DNA of 51,634 bases, from positions 1 to 51,634 of the forward strand of contig JAFREE010000170.1 of NCBI GenBank assembly GCA_019400425.1. The letters run 5' to 3'. The DNA comes from Hymenochaete sp. R1. Taxonomy: Eukaryota; Basidiomycota; Agaricomycetes; Hymenochaetales; Hymenochaetaceae. The notes under the pieces were generated by a model. It was given only the letters and a program-made list of their open reading frames with translations. It was not told the DNA's origin and did not search any database. This document shows, one piece after another, positions 21,160-34,219 of this stretch. Each line of letters starts with the position of its first letter. Positions within the stretch are counted from its first letter, which is position 1. The translations under genes and the position numbers were made by a program.

Positions 21160-24100
21160 AGATGGAGAGAGGCCGACTATGGATGTTTTGTCCGGTACCG
21201 CTTCGTTCCCTTCCGCTCCCTTTGCTTTCTTCGCCGACGTTTTCTCTCTCCTGATCATTGTGTCGTTTCAATTCAATGGGCTTCTCTCGTGCGGTTGTCT
21301 TCGTCCTTCATTTTCTTCTCATTCACGCTGTCAATGTCTTTTTTTTTCTCTCTCTTTGTTGCTTATGTATTTACAACGTCTTTTCCTCGTCGTCTTTGAT
21401 CTCTCTCTTTCTCCAACGCTTGCTGTCGCTTCCTTGTCCAAGCTCTCCTATCCCAACTGCCCCCTATTCTTTCACTCCACACTACAATCTCGCCACGCAA
21501 ACTCGTGTCTGCATTCCACCACATCATCCCCATCATCGCACGGTGCACACGTTAAAACCTCCTATTTATTGTTCTTGACCCTTCTCCCCCCCCACATCCC
21601 CCACTACCGCTTCACTCGCCCCGCTTTTCCGACCCCAAAACTGACACAACACGCCTCTCCTCGACGCCACCGAACATGCACATTTCTCACCACCCTGGAC
21701 ACACGGACAAACCTTTCCTTTCCCCTCCTCTTTTTTTCTCGTCTCTCCTTCTATCACTTTTGTGTTATAACGCTAAACGTATCTCCACCGCAATCCAAGC
21801 CCTGTGTTATAACATCACTGCATTGTTCTTTCTTTATCACTTTTCCTCTTGTTTTCGACTCCCCCCTACTCGACTCTCCCCCCTTTCTTTGACCGTTGAC
21901 CTCAAATAACACCGACAGGCACGCTACATCGCCGCCTTCGGCCTGTTACACTTTGGTACAATCAGATTCATAACAATGGGGTTTTGTCACACACATCAAG
22001 CCAGCCGCCAGTCTTTGCTCTTGAACTCCTCACACGGAGTTCCTGGAACCTCTTGTCTGTTTTCCTACACCTACACTAATGTTCCGGCCGAAGGACTACT
22101 GACTACTGTACTGTGCCGGTGCCGGTGCCGGTGACGGTACTACTAAACTCCTTCCCTTACGCCCCCAAACCCCTCGTGATGCGTGCCGTCGTGCGATTCC
22201 AGCTTGTCGCTCATCGCTCATCGGATGATATCCGATATGCGGTAAGTTCGAGGTTGCTCGTGCCTGTATGCGTGAGAAAAGGGGGAGGGGGACGAAGAAG
22301 TAGTAGGAAGCTGCTTACGAGTGCTCTGATCAGAGGGGAGGTATCCGCGTGAGTGAGTTGATGAGGGGGGTCACTGGTCAGTGGGGTCAGCAGGGACAAA
22401 AACGGGACGGGACGGGATCTCTCGGTATAGGTGTGTACTTGTACTTGAGTCATCCTTTTCTTTCCCTTCCTTTCCTTTTGAACCCGGAGGCTGGGGGATG
22501 TGGAGAGGTTTCTCCGTTCGCGTTCGTGAATCGTAAATCCAAAGGCGTGATGCGTTTGCTTGTTTGCTTGCGAACGACCGCCGGGCCCAAAGTTCAATGC
22601 TACCCACTGGCATGTCCGTGTGTATTTTGCACAGGCAAGGCAACCCAACCCGTCCTCGATATCGATATCACTTTGGCCTGGCCTCAGCGAGTGGTGGGTC
22701 TCTTTGCATACAGGTCTTTTTTTCTGGCATTGAGATCCGGAATCCGGAATCCGAGTCCTCTCCCTCTCTTCTCTTTGGCGTTCTTGTTTGCATATGTTTT
22801 TTTTGTTTTCCCGCCATCCACCCAACCACAACCAGTCCTTCCTTTCTTTGCTCTCTGCTGTTGCTGCCTTTATTTCGCCTTCACTCTCGGGCTTTGCCGT
22901 TCGCTGACAATGTCAATGTGTTGAAACGAGGTTTTTTTTTCGTGCTCATGTACGCCAATCCAATCTAGTCGAAGGTGGCGATATTCCCGACTCTCCTCCA
23001 CCCCGACTGACCCTCTTTCTCCCGTCTTTTCAAACATATTCTCATAGCCATGCATGTATATGTATGCATGATTCCTATCCAATCCGTCATTCCATCTCCA
23101 CATTCATTGCCTTCCCCCTCATATCCTCCCCTTCTCGTTCTCGCACTTACTTTCCCTTTCTCTCTTACAAAAACCCCTTTCGAATGTTCATGTTCGCTCT
23201 TGTATTTATAAACTTCAAAAAAAAGAAAAAAGAAAAAGATCCGTACTCATCGTCTACTAGGCTATTCGTCTCGCCAGTGGTATTAGTACGGGCCGCAAAC
23301 CGTTCTCTTTCTGTTCTACTACTACACAGATTCACAGATTCGGTTATGAATAGATTAATTGATTATCGATGGAAAGAAAAGTATATCATGATGTGGTTGT
23401 CCGCCCGCCCACTGGGACCCATCGACATTTGAGTTGTCGAGGAACTGGAAAGAAGTGTAGCACTGCACTGGCTCCAGCGGAGAATGCTTTACTTTTACTC
23501 GCTCGTTTATTTCATTTTTATTTTGGGGGGAAGGTTAGGTTAGATTATAACTTTCTTAATGTTCTTTTCCGTTGCTGTCATCTTCAGGCTTCCCACTGGT
23601 TTTAAAGTATAGTATGAGTATCGCAATCGCACCGGGATGCAACGCCATCGTCATCGTCATCATCACCAGCCTGAGTGCGGCGGGCCGTTTTGGACCGGGG
23701 TTCTCAAGACAAAGAACGTCGGGAGAAAGAAAAGATTCGCAATTCGCTGGATCGAGTCCGAGTCCGAGTCAGCGATTGCAGTCTTGCAGAACAAGATGCG
23801 AGGTTGTGTTTTCCCGCTGAGCCCGCCCGCTAGATGGCTGCTTTGCCCCCTCTCCTTCCCTCCTTCACCCGACCGGGAGGCGGATCTTCGAGGAGTAATG
23901 AAGGAGTGACGATCGATCTCATTCATATTGTCAAGTTGTTTAGCTTTTGTTCCGAATTAAGTGAAGAGCGGCGCGGAGATGGGATGAAGATCATCGTCTA
24001 CTTAGGAGGTGCCGGACGATGGATTACTACTAGACTACTACAGTTCTCTTTCCCTCTCGCCTGGCCCTTACCTTATTGGACTTGGAAAGAGCCGATTGAT

Positions 24101-24350
24101 CGCCAGTGGGCACTCACCGCTCAGTGCTTTGTGTTTGTGCTTCAATGCTTCAGTGGAGAAGTCGGCGTGTGGCACACACATCCAGAGCCGGTTCGTCGGT
24201 ACAATACAGATGAGAGAGTGGGAAGTTTCGGTATCAGTGCCAAGGCAGATGCCAGATGGAAAGCATATACCGTGGTCCGTGACAATACAATACGGTACAT
24301 AAGGGGACATCTAAGTTAGATGGATCGTGGCATAACATGGAACGGCAGGA
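21160..24350. other. Pyrimidine-rich gene-poor stretch
   Basis: No supportable protein gene lies here. The + strand is strongly C/T-rich, notably 21180-21900 and 22780-23180, and gives long but low-complexity open frames (Ser/Pro/Leu/Phe). It may be a long 3' UTR of the HSP20-like gene, a non-coding transcript, or simply spacer DNA. A short GCCGGT tandem lies at 22114-22140. Confidence 0.5.
22114..22140. repeat. Short GCCGGT tandem repeat
   Basis: Three perfect GCCGGT units are followed by a degenerate one (GACGGT). No coding frame is attached to it. Confidence 0.7.
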
Positions 24351-27300
24351 AGGAAGGAGACGGGCGCGTGTAACCGTGTAACTTTTAACTCGTTGAAGTC
24401 GACCTAACTAACTTCTAGATTCAGTCGTGGGTCGAATCCCGAGGTCCAAAAACAAACTCAAGCCGGAGATGAGATTCGGCTTCAGAAGGAGAAGAAGGGG
24501 AAGTGGAAGTGAAGTCCGTTTGTGCATTGCAGCGGGTCATCTTTATTTCCGTGTAATGGGGTGGACTGACTAGTAGTAGTGCAATGTATTGCCAACCGCC
24601 ACCCGTGCAGAGATTCGTACTCGGAGTTCGACGGTCGTCGGATTCGCGGAAGCATTCTTTTGGGTGTGCAGGGTCGGTTAGACACTTATCAGATCAATAT
24701 TCACGGACGGTCCGGAGTTAATTATAAGCCGTGATACTGAGTCCCTGCTCTCCTAACTGAAGTGTTTTCGTCTAGCTTCACTACCCAACTTATCAAAAGG
24801 GAAAAAAACAGTCGGAGTGCTTCGAGTCTCTGTTGATACGCATGCGGAATGCAGAACGAAGGGCTCGTGTAAATATGCACGAAGGTTGCTATTGAATTAC
24901 GACGTGCACCGTGGTGCGTGAGTGACTGGACTGAGGGGAAGCGATGACTCACACTTGTTAGATTTCAGCAAGGGCTGCTCGGGTTCGTGCGACCGAAATA
25001 CATATACGATAACAAAACCCAGAAGGGTAGAAGATCCGATTGGCGGGTCTGACGCCACATATCGTATGCTATTGGATCTTGTTTTCGCAGCATGTTGTTC
25101 CACTTGAACAAATATCGTCTAGAAGTGACACGCAGGCGTGCGTTGATAGGTCAGGTAAAAATCGCGGTCCAATCATCTAGCAAGGAGACAAGTGTGCAGA
25201 CCTCATTTTTTCGGTATCTGTGAAGGGTAACTGTCGCTGGGAGATTCCAGGTTCGGTCCTACGCAAAAAACGTAATTACTTATTCTATGGCAGTGAAAGA
25301 TGTTAGGGATGAAAACTTTGAGCAAATAGATACTCACGCGAGCCCGTTTTGGAGGCAAGATTGCCGAGTAATTGAAACTCTGATAAGCTCATAACTTACA
25401 AGCACAGAAAGCAAAGACTAAGAAAAGACTCTTCGGCGAAGACTCCGAAAGAAGTCGCACATCCCTTTGAAGGCATTCTAAAGAGCTTCCAAGAGGTTTA
25501 AGATCAGTAAGTATGTATCATAGGTAGTTAGACATGGAAAGTTATTGAACTGTTAAAAAATACTATAAATCGCAGTCGCACTCGACGCATGGGAAACTTG
25601 AAAGATTTACTAGCGTGTTAATAGGTTCCATGAAGTGTGAATGTTGTAGGCTCAATCCCAGTGGTGAAGGGTCGTGGAGGGACTTATCTTTGAATTGTAT
25701 TGCGGATGCGAATTGGATTCAAGCCAAAGGTAGAGTCGCTTCAAGGCTATGGCCGTTGATCCGCAAGATAGGAAATTATTGGTCGGATTAGCTTTGCGAC
25801 CAATTAAGCAAAGGCGACAATGTCCGATTCCACTCGTTAGATGATGTTACCCGTAAACGTGGATGCTAGTCGAAACGGCGAGAAAGATATAATTTGTGCG
25901 TGCCCGGATTAGCTCGTTGCGCCAGACAATGTGCTGCAGCGTAGCAATGCTGGAGTCAAGCCGGTTGAATGTTATAACGTGTGTATGTGTGAAAATACTT
26001 GAGGTCATACTGTAGTTGTTTCAAAGAAAAAATCGCCGAGATAGATCTATTTGGTAGACATCTGACCTTTCGAAGAGCAAAGAAACGGGACACCGGGGAA
26101 AGTTCGCCAAGAGGTCAAACACCTTCGCTAAACGTACAAAAGCAGTTTCAATAAGGGGTTTCGTGAGATATTTGCTAGTATAGCTGCATGACGACTCACT
26201 CACTGACGCGTGGGATTATTGGGGGAGACGAGAACCTTGATAGTGATAAATATCCGAAGTATATAGAAATGTTCGATCTGTTGACCTGCACCTGAGGAAG
26301 AAAGAAGGCTGGGAGGACCGGGTTTGTTTAATGAGGCGTCGATTTCAGCACTTCGGATGATGCCTTCTTTGAGGAAGCTGCCAAGGCGAGAGGAAAGGGG
26401 GCGTTAACGGAACATCGTCATCGTGCGTTTGAGAATTTGAGGCCGTTGCAGGGGTAACATGTGACGGGACGCATCGAGCAACACGGCTCTCACTGGAAAC
26501 ATATTCATTGGAAGGTCAAATGGGAAAACCCCGACATCCGTCGCCATCCCCAGGATCTCCATGTACTTCTTGATTAAGTTTTGTAGTTGACACAAATAGA
26601 TCATTTCCTCATGATGTCATAACGAATATCTTGCCGCAGAGTCACCATTCCCTCGTGTCTAAGGAGACAGCTCTTCCTCGCTTGCATTTGTCCGACTCTC
26701 GCTTAAAGTGCACAAACGTCTTTAAAATGCATGACAGTGATCGATCATGAAAACCTGGCATCACTCACCAAAAAGTAGCTCACTCCTCCGTGCGCAAACA
26801 ATTTGAAGCAGAGTTCAATGAACAGAAGTCTCAACTAAAGCTACCAGCACCAGGAAGAGACGCGGAAGAATCTTAGTGCATTTGCAATTCTCGCTGGCCA
26901 CCTTAGAGTAGTGATTGACCACGGTGATTGTCCTTTTCGAACTCTACGTCAAGATTCAACGGCGACGATGACCTTGATACGAAATGACTCGGAGAAGTGA
27001 GACATGGAGAAGGTAAGGGCATCGTTGGAACGAGTTGGAAGCGACTTCAAGTACACGCGAGTTATACGGATGGGATCCGGTGGGTCCTGCTTACTAATCC
27101 GGCAAGCAGAGTCAAACAATCCTCTCTTTCTCGCACGTCTTCTTTCATTTTCTGACTTCGCGATTTGCATCTCAAACTTACTCCTTTACTCCGTCTCTCC
27201 AATCCATCCTCTTCTACATGTATTCTGAAAGAACTTTCATTCATTGCTTGTGATCCGCCTTCCTCCTGATCAGACCTAGCACCTGGCGAGCGCAATCTAA

Positions 27301-27978
27301 CGGCTGCCGCGGATAATCCCAGATGTAGGCCGGCGGCGAGAACGTGTGGGTTGGGTCGTCCTGGAGCTACGAACTATCGGATCGAGACCGCTCCTTTCAA
27401 CGTTCGGACATCTGCCGAGTAGCTTGACCAGCAAGGTACTCAATCCGCAAAGCTTTGCAACAAACAATCCTTCGTAGTCTCGCACCCATTATGGACTGGC
27501 TACCTTTCCTACAGTTTTGATACTCTATTAAACCTTCATTGTGGTTGAATGGCGGTGTCGGCGTTCTTAATGATGGCATTCCTTGGTCGGTGAGTCTACG
27601 ATTGTTTGAAGGAAATTTTTAGGTATCTTCTGGTGCTCTCTCTCGTTGCCTTTTGTCAATCCATAACTAACTCGTCTATGCTTCAGGGCAATTTCACGGC
27701 TGAATGAGGGTCTGCAGCTCTACTTTGTCCTGTAATTTCGAGGCGCTTCTATGTGTAATGATTGATTTATTCACCCCATGCCGTTGTCTCTGACTGGCAC
27801 CAAAACGACATTGCACCATATGCCGCCTTAAGGCACGTAATTGGATGGCCCCGTCTTTCCGGGGAAGGAGCTGACAAACACTGAGAGTGGGCGCCTGCGC
27901 CCGAGAGCTTTGCCGTATTAAAGGAATGACTCGACCTTCGGCGCCTATCATTCTTCTGTAAACATTTGGTCAAGAGTC
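24351..27978. other. Gene-poor stretch of average composition
   Basis: All open frames here are short (under about 90 codons), carry no recognisable motif and do not link by splice sites. I looked for transposase, reverse transcriptase and integrase motifs and for tRNA boxes, and found none convincing. It contains the promoter of the arrestin gene near its right end. Confidence 0.5.
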
Positions 27979-29533
27979 ATGGTACAACTCACTTCCATTC
28001 CATTCACATCAAGAATGACTTTTGTCTTTCCCGAGGAAGAACCACCTTCGTATACTGGCATTGAGAACTCACGGCGGTCGAGCTTCGTTTCATCTCCAAG
28101 CTACTCTCGCATTCCCAGTCGCACAGAACATATAATACGCTCGGAATCCGATGCCAGCTGCTCGACTCCCGACAGATATAAATACTCTTCCAAGTCGCTA
28201 TCGCTGGACCTTGGGCAGAAACGATGGGGTACAACTGTTCCAGTGTATAGCAACAATGCTTCCGTAGAAGGTTTATTGACATTTAACGGGGATCTGAAGC
28301 ATGTTGCCGCAATAGAAGTGAAAGTGAGTGCAATTGACTCACACAAGTCCGCCGTTTTCACGCTTTGCGTAGCTGGAGGGTGCCGTGACGAGTACGCACT
28401 TTGAAAGAGGGATGGTATCAGGCTGCACCTCAGTCGAAATTGCTTCTGTCCCTACCACTGTCACCCTTTCTTCGGAGAGCACGGCATATCCCATTTCGTT
28501 ACCCTTTCCATCATATTCCCGAGGGCGGCACTCCGTCCTTCCCCCAAGCGCAATAATTTATTATCCCGGTGCAACGTGCGATATCAAGTTTAGACTCAAA
28601 GCCACTATAATACGAAAAGGTTTTCGTCGAAATGAAAGGTGAGTTTGAGAGTTGAAGTGGTTTGGCTCGATTACTGGCTGACATGGTTGCATAGTCTGAA
28701 AGTACCGATTTTGTATCTTCCTCGTACATTTGCGAAGGCAGCGGCTATTGATCTTATCCCCGACATTGTGTCCGACTCTGTATCTCGTGGCTTCACTCCA
28801 AATCCCCTTGGTATCAAAGTTATTCCACTACAAGCAATCTCCAAAGGCCATGCTCGCCATGATCTACCAAGAATTGCTGTAAGTGTAAACAGACATTTCT
28901 GCAGTACGACGGCTCACGACCTCCGTTAATTAGCTCGCAGTACCATCCAGTCTTTCCTTCTCCTCATACGATACCATTCCCCTCACCATCAGCATTGTGG
29001 CGCCTCAGAATGCTGCAGTAGTTAAACTTCTGCAGACATCCCTTAAAGTCCAGCTTGTGAAACAGTCTCGAGCGCATGTCAACAATTCAGGAAGAAACTC
29101 GGTTTCAGAGTCGCTTGTCGGGGTGGGTAGAGACATACGCTTGGACGAGTCTAGGACCGGTGTGGCTGTGACCGAATTCGAACTACGTGCAGAACGTTCG
29201 GCAGTTCAGAAATCTTGGTCGATAGAGAATGTTGCTGAACAACAGGCGAGCGCTTTCAACGCCTTACATGAACATAGCTCTGTAAACTAACTTCAACTGT
29301 CTTAGTACTACATTCTCGTTACGATCCGACCTCCATCAAGTACATCAAAACATATACCCGATTACGAAGCTAGCGTTCCTATTGAGATCACAACGGACTC
29401 GTATGAGAGCCCTGAGCGCGAGTTAGTGGCTTTGGGTGCTTCTCCGAGTCCCGCAATAGGAACTTTGGCTGTCCGAACCAGTAATCAAGGACATTTGCCT
29501 GGCGCTATTGCACGACCATCATCGCGCTCATGA
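27979..29533 (+). CDS. Alpha-arrestin-like trafficking adaptor
   Basis: Alpha-arrestins recruit Rsp5/Nedd4 ubiquitin ligases to membrane cargo and trigger endocytosis. Five exons (27979-28323, 28373-28638, 28695-28878, 28934-29245, 29306-29533) join in frame to 444 aa. The arrestin N-lobe includes DLGQKRWGTTVPVYSNNASV, then VKLEGAV, LPPSAIIYYPGATCDIKF and RKGFRRNESLKVPILYLPR. The C-lobe includes LAVPSSLSFSSYDTIPLTI and YYILVTIRPP. A PPxY motif (PPSY, residues 22-25) sits at the very N-terminus, fitting WW-domain binding to Rsp5. The last intron (29246-29305) has a GC donor (CAG|GCGAGC): no usable GT lies nearby, the only alternative being a 24-nt intron. The cargo cannot be told from sequence. 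Confidence 0.85.
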
Positions 29534-30784
29534 TTAATTGGTATGTTGGTCGGAATTGCGCAATCGTAAAATCAATTATGACATTTTGTAAGATATAATT
29601 TCTTGCTCTTTATCTCATAGACAGTATAAATAAGATTGAGTTATTTTCGCATCATGATTCATTGGACTTCAGTGTTTCTGAAACCCAAAGGTATCAATGC
29701 ATCATCACCCTCTTCATGTCGAATCTGTCGAGCAACATGCACTTTACCTATTCAACCTTGCCGAATGACCAGTTTATCGTTCTTTTTTGACCTTTCATAT
29801 AATAGTCGGGCGCGATGTTGCAAACGCGATCGATTATATGGTTATACGTAAGCCTTAGTAAAACTAAGCCTTTGAGGAAAGTCATTCTATCGGGTTTAAA
29901 GGTTTGCAACTTGTTCCATGGCTTTCCTAGCCCTACGCTCACTCCGCCCCTTTGCCAGCAAATTGTCATAACGTGCAACGTCAACGGCATCCTCATGCGA
30001 CTCGAGTCCGTTCAGAAGAGCTTCGAGCTTTGACAACCATCACTAAACGGAAATAAGCGATCCTCACAACTGACCACCTTCTTTTCGTCAAACGGGTTAT
30101 TGATACTATTTAATAGGTTTCGCTTATAAGGTCACTCTGTCTGGTTCTGGAGTCAAGCATACCGTTGAAGCAAGTGTCTTCATGGATCTAACATCTGGCC
30201 TACTCATAATCCTCACCTTTCTTGCGAAGTCAGAGTTTTATTTATGAAGGGCCAACCCAAGCAGAAAGCCCTAGATATTATGAATGGGTGATATGCTTCC
30301 GGTTGAGCGTAGAAACGTCAGCCATGCAGGGTACGCGCGATAGCGATTCTTGCGACGTCAGGACACTGGTCGGATGAAACATAGAGCGAGAAGAAGAGAA
30401 AACGGGGAAAGGAGGAGGCTTGAATTGTCTTTTACTGAATCCACCGTAAACCGAGCCAGCTTCTCTTCGAGGTTGGATCGTTTCGCTTTGCGTTCACATT
30501 TCCTGTTCGTTACTCACGATCGAGTCTAAGATAAACTCTTGAAGGTGTTATCATTGACGGGCGACGATTCAAATATTTGTCATAGCTCGAGTATACTCCG
30601 ATACTCTAATGTAATGTTGCGGTTGAAGTTCAACTTGAAGTTGAAGGCCTAGTTCGTGTCGAGTTGAGTTCTGCAATGGCCAATAATGTCGATCCCTCAG
30701 TAAAGTAACACGCGAGTCCGCCGCGGCTGCTCTGTGCTCTGTGCCATAGCTCACGACCTAGGCCAAGCGCGATTATTCTCCAAC
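29534..30784. other. Intergenic region, no gene seen
   Basis: This 1.25 kb stretch lies between two genes on the same strand. Open frames are short and unrelated to known families. A small inverted repeat (TTCAACTTGAAGTTGAA) lies near 30628. The 3' part must hold the pseudokinase promoter. Confidence 0.5.
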
Positions 30785-33700
30785 ATGTTTGCTGCTGCAA
30801 CATCGTTCTTTGGGAGGACGAATATATCATCAAACTATGTAATCGGAAGCTCTGCTTCGACATCCTCACTGCCGGGGTTTGGTTCTGGCAGCCGTTCGTC
30901 CACGCCCGGTCCCTCCGGTACCAATTCTTCCGCTTCGCCAAGCCAATCCACTGCACTTCCACCTCCAACCCTTACACCCACATTTCATGGTATGCGAAGT
31001 TTCCGTATTGAACATAAAGTGATACTCAGCTACGGTCTACAGTTGGCTTATGGCGCGTGCAAGCAGCTACCCACAAAGTAACGAACAAGCGCGTATCCGT
31101 ATGGTCCTACGATAAACGTGGGCCTGAGACCGAAAGAGTCAATCCTAATGCGAAGGAATCAATCGTCGAGGCTTTGAAAAATGAGGTGCGTACGTTCAAT
31201 TTATATCGATCCAACTCAAGTGATTGAAGTAAGCCAATGATTTGCTATAGGCTTCGGCCCTGGCAAGACTGCGGCATCCAAGTATTCTTGGTCAGTAGTG
31301 TGCATTCTTCATTCCGTTTTAAACGCTCTGATTGTACCACCAGAGATGGTAGAACCCGTCGAAGAAACTCGTACAGAAGTTGTCTTCGCGACCGAGCCCC
31401 TTCTATCATCATTACAGCTCTCAATACCGGGTGCATCACGATCGTCACCCCTAGTCGAGCTTGATGAAATCGAGGTACGTAGTTCACTTGCGCTTTCCTT
31501 TTTCTTAACAGTTAGTATCTTCTGTAGATCCAAAAGGGAATGCTGCAAGTTTGCAAAGGCCTTGCGTTCTTACATACTTCTGCCCGGCGCATCCATACAA
31601 ACTTAAGCCCTGAAAGCATCTTGATCAACTCTTCCGTACGTCTATTGACTTACCTGATATACGAACTCGACTCACGCCTTCCAGGGTGATTGGAAAATTG
31701 GAGGCCTTGGATTAACTATTCCTCTGTCTGGCTCAGACGGAAAACCTTCGACGTGGCAATCCCCCATACATGATTTGTATCTGCCTGATTACGTTCAACG
31801 ATCATTCGATTACATTGGTAAGTTCTGGGGCCTGCTAATCCGGGAGTTTCGTGCTTAATTTCTTGTAGCCCCAGAATACGTTTTGGATGAACAGCTTGTG
31901 GCCGCATCAGATATATATTCTCTGGGTTGCTTGATATTCGCTGTGCACAACAAGGGCACGCCCCCATTTCGAAATCATAATAACCCTGCGACCTTACGGG
32001 ATAATATTGTTCGTGGTGTACCGAGACTCGATCGCTCTGACTCGGATCTTCGAGGTGAGGTTCATTTTCATTTAATGTGCGTGATGCTTATGCCTGTGGT
32101 CGGACACAGAGTTACTGTCGACCCTCATCACCCGGCACGCTGTCAACCGACCAACACCGGAGACGCTACCTTCCCACCCGTTCTTCTCGTCCTTGTCTAT
32201 ATCAACGTTAAGCTTCTTGGATCGGTCGAATTTTGCAGCGAAAAGCCGAGAGGAGAAAGTGTCTTTCATGAAGGGCTTAAGTGGGGTATTGGATCACTTC
32301 TCTGATGGTCTCAAGACGCGGAAAATACTGCCATCACTGGTAGAAGAGGTATGCTAGTATTGTACTATCTCCAACTCATGCTTATGTCATTGTAGATGAA
32401 AGACACGTTTCTTTTGCCTCATATTCTTCCTAATGTCTTTGCTATCTCGAAAAGCCTCACGTCGAATCAATTTGCTTCGCTGGTTCTCCCAAGCCTCAAA
32501 CCTTTATTTGCTCTCAAGGAACCACCGCAGAATATGCTTACTTTATTAGACAATCTCAATCTTCTGCAAGAGAAATCTGACAGGGCTGTATTCCGCGAAC
32601 GTGAGTGATATGATTCTTCATGCACAAGAGTATCTAAAAACATTTCTTAAGATGTGTTACCGCTTGTTTACAATGCTTTGGAATCTGAGCATGCAATTGT
32701 GAGTGATGATAAGGTACTACTATCGACTTCGTCTAAATAAGCTTGAATAGGTTCAAGAACGTGCGCTCAAGGCTGTTCCCGACCTGTGCGAGACGATCGA
32801 TTATGCGGAAGTGCAAGGTGTTCTTTTCCCCCGAGTAGCACTTGTCTTCACGAAGACAAGAGTCTTATCTGTGAAAGTCGCCACTCTTGAAACTTTCCTT
32901 GTTATGGTCAAAACTTTGGATCAGGTTCGTGCCAAGTGATCATATTCTCGATCGGACTGACTCACAGATGCAATTCCAGACGAGTTTGACCCAGAAGCTT
33001 GTGCCTCTGCTTTCAAAAATTCGGACGAAAGGTGAGCACATCTTCATGTGCATATTGGGGAAATATTAAACTTTTCTCCTAGAACCTGCTGTCATGGTAT
33101 GCCATTTCGTCTTGCTGCGATAAGTACGCTAAATGTCTTCCCCATTAAAGCTTTCCACTCTAGCAGTTCAGGAAGCCATGGGTCTCAAGGTTGATCGAGA
33201 CGCCGTTGCAACATTAGTGTTACCACAGCTTTGGACGATGTCAATGGGACCTCGTAGGTATTTTTGCGGAAGTTGTCGGAATAATCACTGATGCAGATAC
33301 ATGTACTTCAGTCCTAAATGTCAGCCAGTTCCAGAGATTCATGGCTGTCATTAGAAAGCTTGGTGAAAGAGTCGAGAAAGAACATATGCAGTTCCTCAGG
33401 GACTCGCAACGGCTTGAGGATCGTTCAGCCCTGTCGACGGGTATGATGACCCCGAGTGGCTCTGCCAATGGCCTCGATTTTGCTTCACTTGTTGCTGGTT
33501 CGTCAACCACATCAGTCAAACCCGATATCACTGCACCGAACGGCAATTCAAAGAACTGGGACGATGACCCTTGGGATAGTATGCTTAACGACGTGCGTTC
33601 ATAATATTTTCTAGATGCTCTCTTTTTATATATCACATTGCAGAGTTCACAGGTCCAGACACCCCCCGCAACTCCCGCGTTTGAACAGCAGAAAGCTCCT

Positions 33701-34135
33701 GCGTCAGCTCTCCCGAGAGGTCTACCGCCCCCGATGTCTGCTTCGAGCAGTGCCAGTCGCCACTCTCTTGGAGCCCTTAGAAGTTCATCGACACTGAATA
33801 ATCCGAGTTTTTCGCAACCCATGCACCCACCACCGTTCAATGTGGCAACTACCCCCCTCTCTCAGACCTTGCCAAAAACCCCTTCGCTCTCCACACCCCT
33901 CGCATTATCATCAGTTGCTCCATCTTCGCCTTCAATGCAGCCCAGTAAACCGAACTACAACATATCCCTTCCTCCAGCAATACCCATGTCCACTGCAACA
34001 CCTCCCCTCGTTGCTTCACCCCCGACTTTATCAATGACCTCTATGCTGTCTCCCTCTCAGCCCGCCCAGCCTTGGAATTCAGGTGGAAAAAAGCCATCGA
34101 AAGATGACTGGGGAGATTTTGATCCTTTAGGATAG
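30785..34135 (+). CDS. SCY1-like pseudokinase (SCYL2 type)
   Basis: SCYL2 proteins bind clathrin and AP complexes in TGN-endosome traffic. Sixteen exons join in frame to 854 aa; the first conserved residues MFAAATSFFGRTNISSNYVI fix the start. A kinase-like domain spans about 65-350, followed by HEAT-type helices (about 380-620) with LVLPSLKPLFALKEPPQNML, LTQKLVPLLSKIRTKEPAVM and ATLVLPQLWTMSMGPLLNVS, then a long Ser/Pro-rich tail ending KKPSKDDWGDFDPLG. Catalytic signatures are degenerate: the HRD position reads HTN (IHTNLSPESIL) and the DFG position reads GLG (KIGGLGL), so phosphotransfer is unlikely. Tiny exon 13 (33083-33096) is 14 nt. The start of exon 12 is ambiguous (32968 or 32980, both in frame). 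It is convergent with the helicase, 84 bp apart. Confidence 0.92.
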
Positions 34136-34219
34136 TTTACAAGTGTGGATTTTCTGTAAATTATACCAAATTCTACTTACTATACACATTCTTGTGTGCG
34201 CACCTTTCTGATTGCACAA

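Noticed and set aside
21179..21892. Open frame of 237 codons on the + strand
   Set aside because: It is low-complexity Ser/Leu/Phe/Pro sequence from C/T-rich DNA, with no motif and no splice partners.
21922..22145. Open stretch after a CAG acceptor-like site
   Set aside because: It is short, with no recognisable motif and no upstream exon in phase.
22211..22831. Open frame of 206 codons on the minus strand
   Set aside because: It is low complexity, lies within the gene-poor biased region, and shows no family features.
24425..24445. tRNA-like GGTCGAATCCC (T-arm)
   Set aside because: The T-loop is one base short and no acceptor stem or A-box lies at the right distance.
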